Shown: positions 61,101-64,000 of the stretch, one piece after another
Position numbering within the stretch: position 1 is the first letter of the stretch
How the letters are laid out: the number at the start of each line of letters is the position of its first letter
Source: Styela clava
Taxonomy: Eukaryota > Chordata > Ascidiacea > Stolidobranchia > Styelidae
Assembly (NCBI RefSeq): GCF_964204865.1
Contig: NC_135259.1
Span: 12,782,974-12,846,973 of the forward strand
Length of the DNA stretch: 64,000 bases
Reading direction: 5' to 3'
Translations under genes and position numbers: made by a program
Notes under the pieces: model-generated
The model's database searches: none
What the model saw: the letters and a program-made list of their open reading frames with translations, nothing else
What the model was told of the DNA's origin: nothing

Positions 61101-61500
61101 AAAATGGAATTAATACTAGTTGCTCGGCTAGTTCTATCTGATCTAGTGGATCTCGTTGAGTGGATGTATAATTTTAAGATAAATAAAAATTGATTTAACG
61201 TTAGATACGGCCAGCTCCTCGAGAAAATTACTCAAAAAATACAAAATGAACAAATATAAAAATACTGTACTGTATTCCGCCTCGTAAGTCGGGACATGTG
61301 CTTATTTACCATTTAAAATTCTAAAGTATATTCTTGCGCAATATTTATTTCAATTGTTTGAGCTCATAAATTTTATGATAATTTATATAAATGTGTTATA
61401 TTATGTCACTTATGTGTTATATTGCATCGCTATATTTCATACCTGATGCTGACTACTGGTTGTAAGAGCACAAATACAGAAAAATAGTACGATGAACAGC
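58111..61500. other. Intergenic repeat-rich DNA before the DEAD-box gene
   Basis: 58320-58670 and 58845-58860 are dense in overlapping palindromes TACCGGTA, GGTACC and CGTACG. About 59028-59085 is the SINE-like body also found at 36840-36890. About 59275-59308 (GTCAGGTGGGGGTTAG) is a fragment of the arm of the 26793-27250 MITE. The remaining stretches show no exon or RNA gene. Confidence 0.45.
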
Positions 61501-61690
61501 GGATGAATATAATGACGTAAACTACGTAATCAAGTAATTCTCATGACTTGCGTCATACACAAAGCCACTTCCTTCTCTTTTGACTCGCTGGACGGACTGT
61601 TTCGCTTTTCACCGCATATATTTATATAATTCAACGTTTGAATCGTTAACTTCAGTTCGAGAATCTTTTTAATTTATATTATTTATCATC
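61500..61690 (+). promoter_or_regulatory. Likely promoter and 5' UTR of the DEAD-box gene
   Basis: Immediately upstream of the ATG are TGACGTAA (about 61513) and TTGCGTCATAC (about 61549), both ATF/CREB or AP-1-like. An ACTTCCTTCTC Ets-like word follows (about 61567), then TATATTTATATAATTC (about 61617). The positions suit a promoter, but the true start site cannot be seen. Confidence 0.3.
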
Positions 61691-63803
<2,113 letters not shown>

Positions 63804-64000
63804 GTATGGCTCTTTCAAATACTGTATTTTTTAGTAATAACTACTAGTGCTCAATAGGCATTGTAATAAGCAATAGGTTCTAGTGAAATTACAGATTCTT
63901 TTTTTTGGATAATATAAACGCTGTCGAATTTAATTTTAGTGAATAAATTCTTTGTGACCAAGATGTAACAAATTTTAATTCATAATCCAATGGATAACTT

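Overview
The window is eukaryotic nuclear DNA. Its genes are split by GT-AG introns, it is A+T-rich, and it is heavily populated by transposable elements. The gene set (IGF2BP with two RRM and four KH domains, ARPC2, CHMP6, a DDX5/DDX17 helicase, a PLAC8-family protein and a secreted CCP-trefoil mosaic) points to an animal. Multi-trefoil secreted proteins, short introns and high A+T content would fit a marine invertebrate deuterostome such as a tunicate. That assignment is inference, and I saw no species-diagnostic sequence. I rebuilt the gene models by hand from splice sites, and reading frame is preserved across every junction given.

Layout. 0.7-14.3 kb: IGF2BP/IMP on the minus strand (15 coding exons, 575 aa); one intron holds a 2.5 kb hAT element nested in a MITE. 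16.3-22.6 kb: a secreted protein on the minus strand (14 exons, 797 aa) with seven CCP/sushi modules, two trefoil modules and an unrecognised C-terminal region. 22.6-27.5 kb: mostly non-coding, with one orphan terminal exon and a CRE-rich palindromic MITE just upstream of ARPC2. 27.6-30.9 kb: ARPC2 on the plus strand (8 exons, 298 aa). 31.7-36.7 kb: a PLAC8-family gene on the minus strand (3 exons, 156 aa), convergent with ARPC2; its first intron is filled by three hAT elements. 37.8-40.6 kb: CHMP6/VPS20 on the minus strand (6 exons, 208 aa).

42-58 kb is a transposon nest. A foldback element has arms carrying 36-bp minisatellite arrays. Near the inner end of one arm sits a nearly complete Tx1/L1-type LINE with a poly(A) tail, a 14-bp target-site duplication and a 5' half inverted relative to its 3' half, which is the signature of twin priming. 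The RNA 5' end of this LINE begins with the first 38 nucleotides of U2 snRNA, and a degenerate second U2 5' end follows in the 5' UTR. This is the most striking feature of the window. It suggests a U2-gene-associated retrotransposon that borrowed the U2 promoter and then landed off-target. To the right lies a decayed second LINE, itself interrupted by a small MITE and by a 5 kb terminal-inverted-repeat element. 58-61.7 kb holds degenerate repeats rich in the palindromic words of TACCGGTA. 61.7-64 kb is the start of a DDX5/DDX17-type DEAD-box helicase on the plus strand, which runs off the window.

The host genes do not form a pathway. They are housekeeping or RNA-binding genes separated by mobile DNA. 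The interest lies in the U2-led LINE, the foldback arms and the nested insertions, whose relative ages can be read from who interrupts whom.
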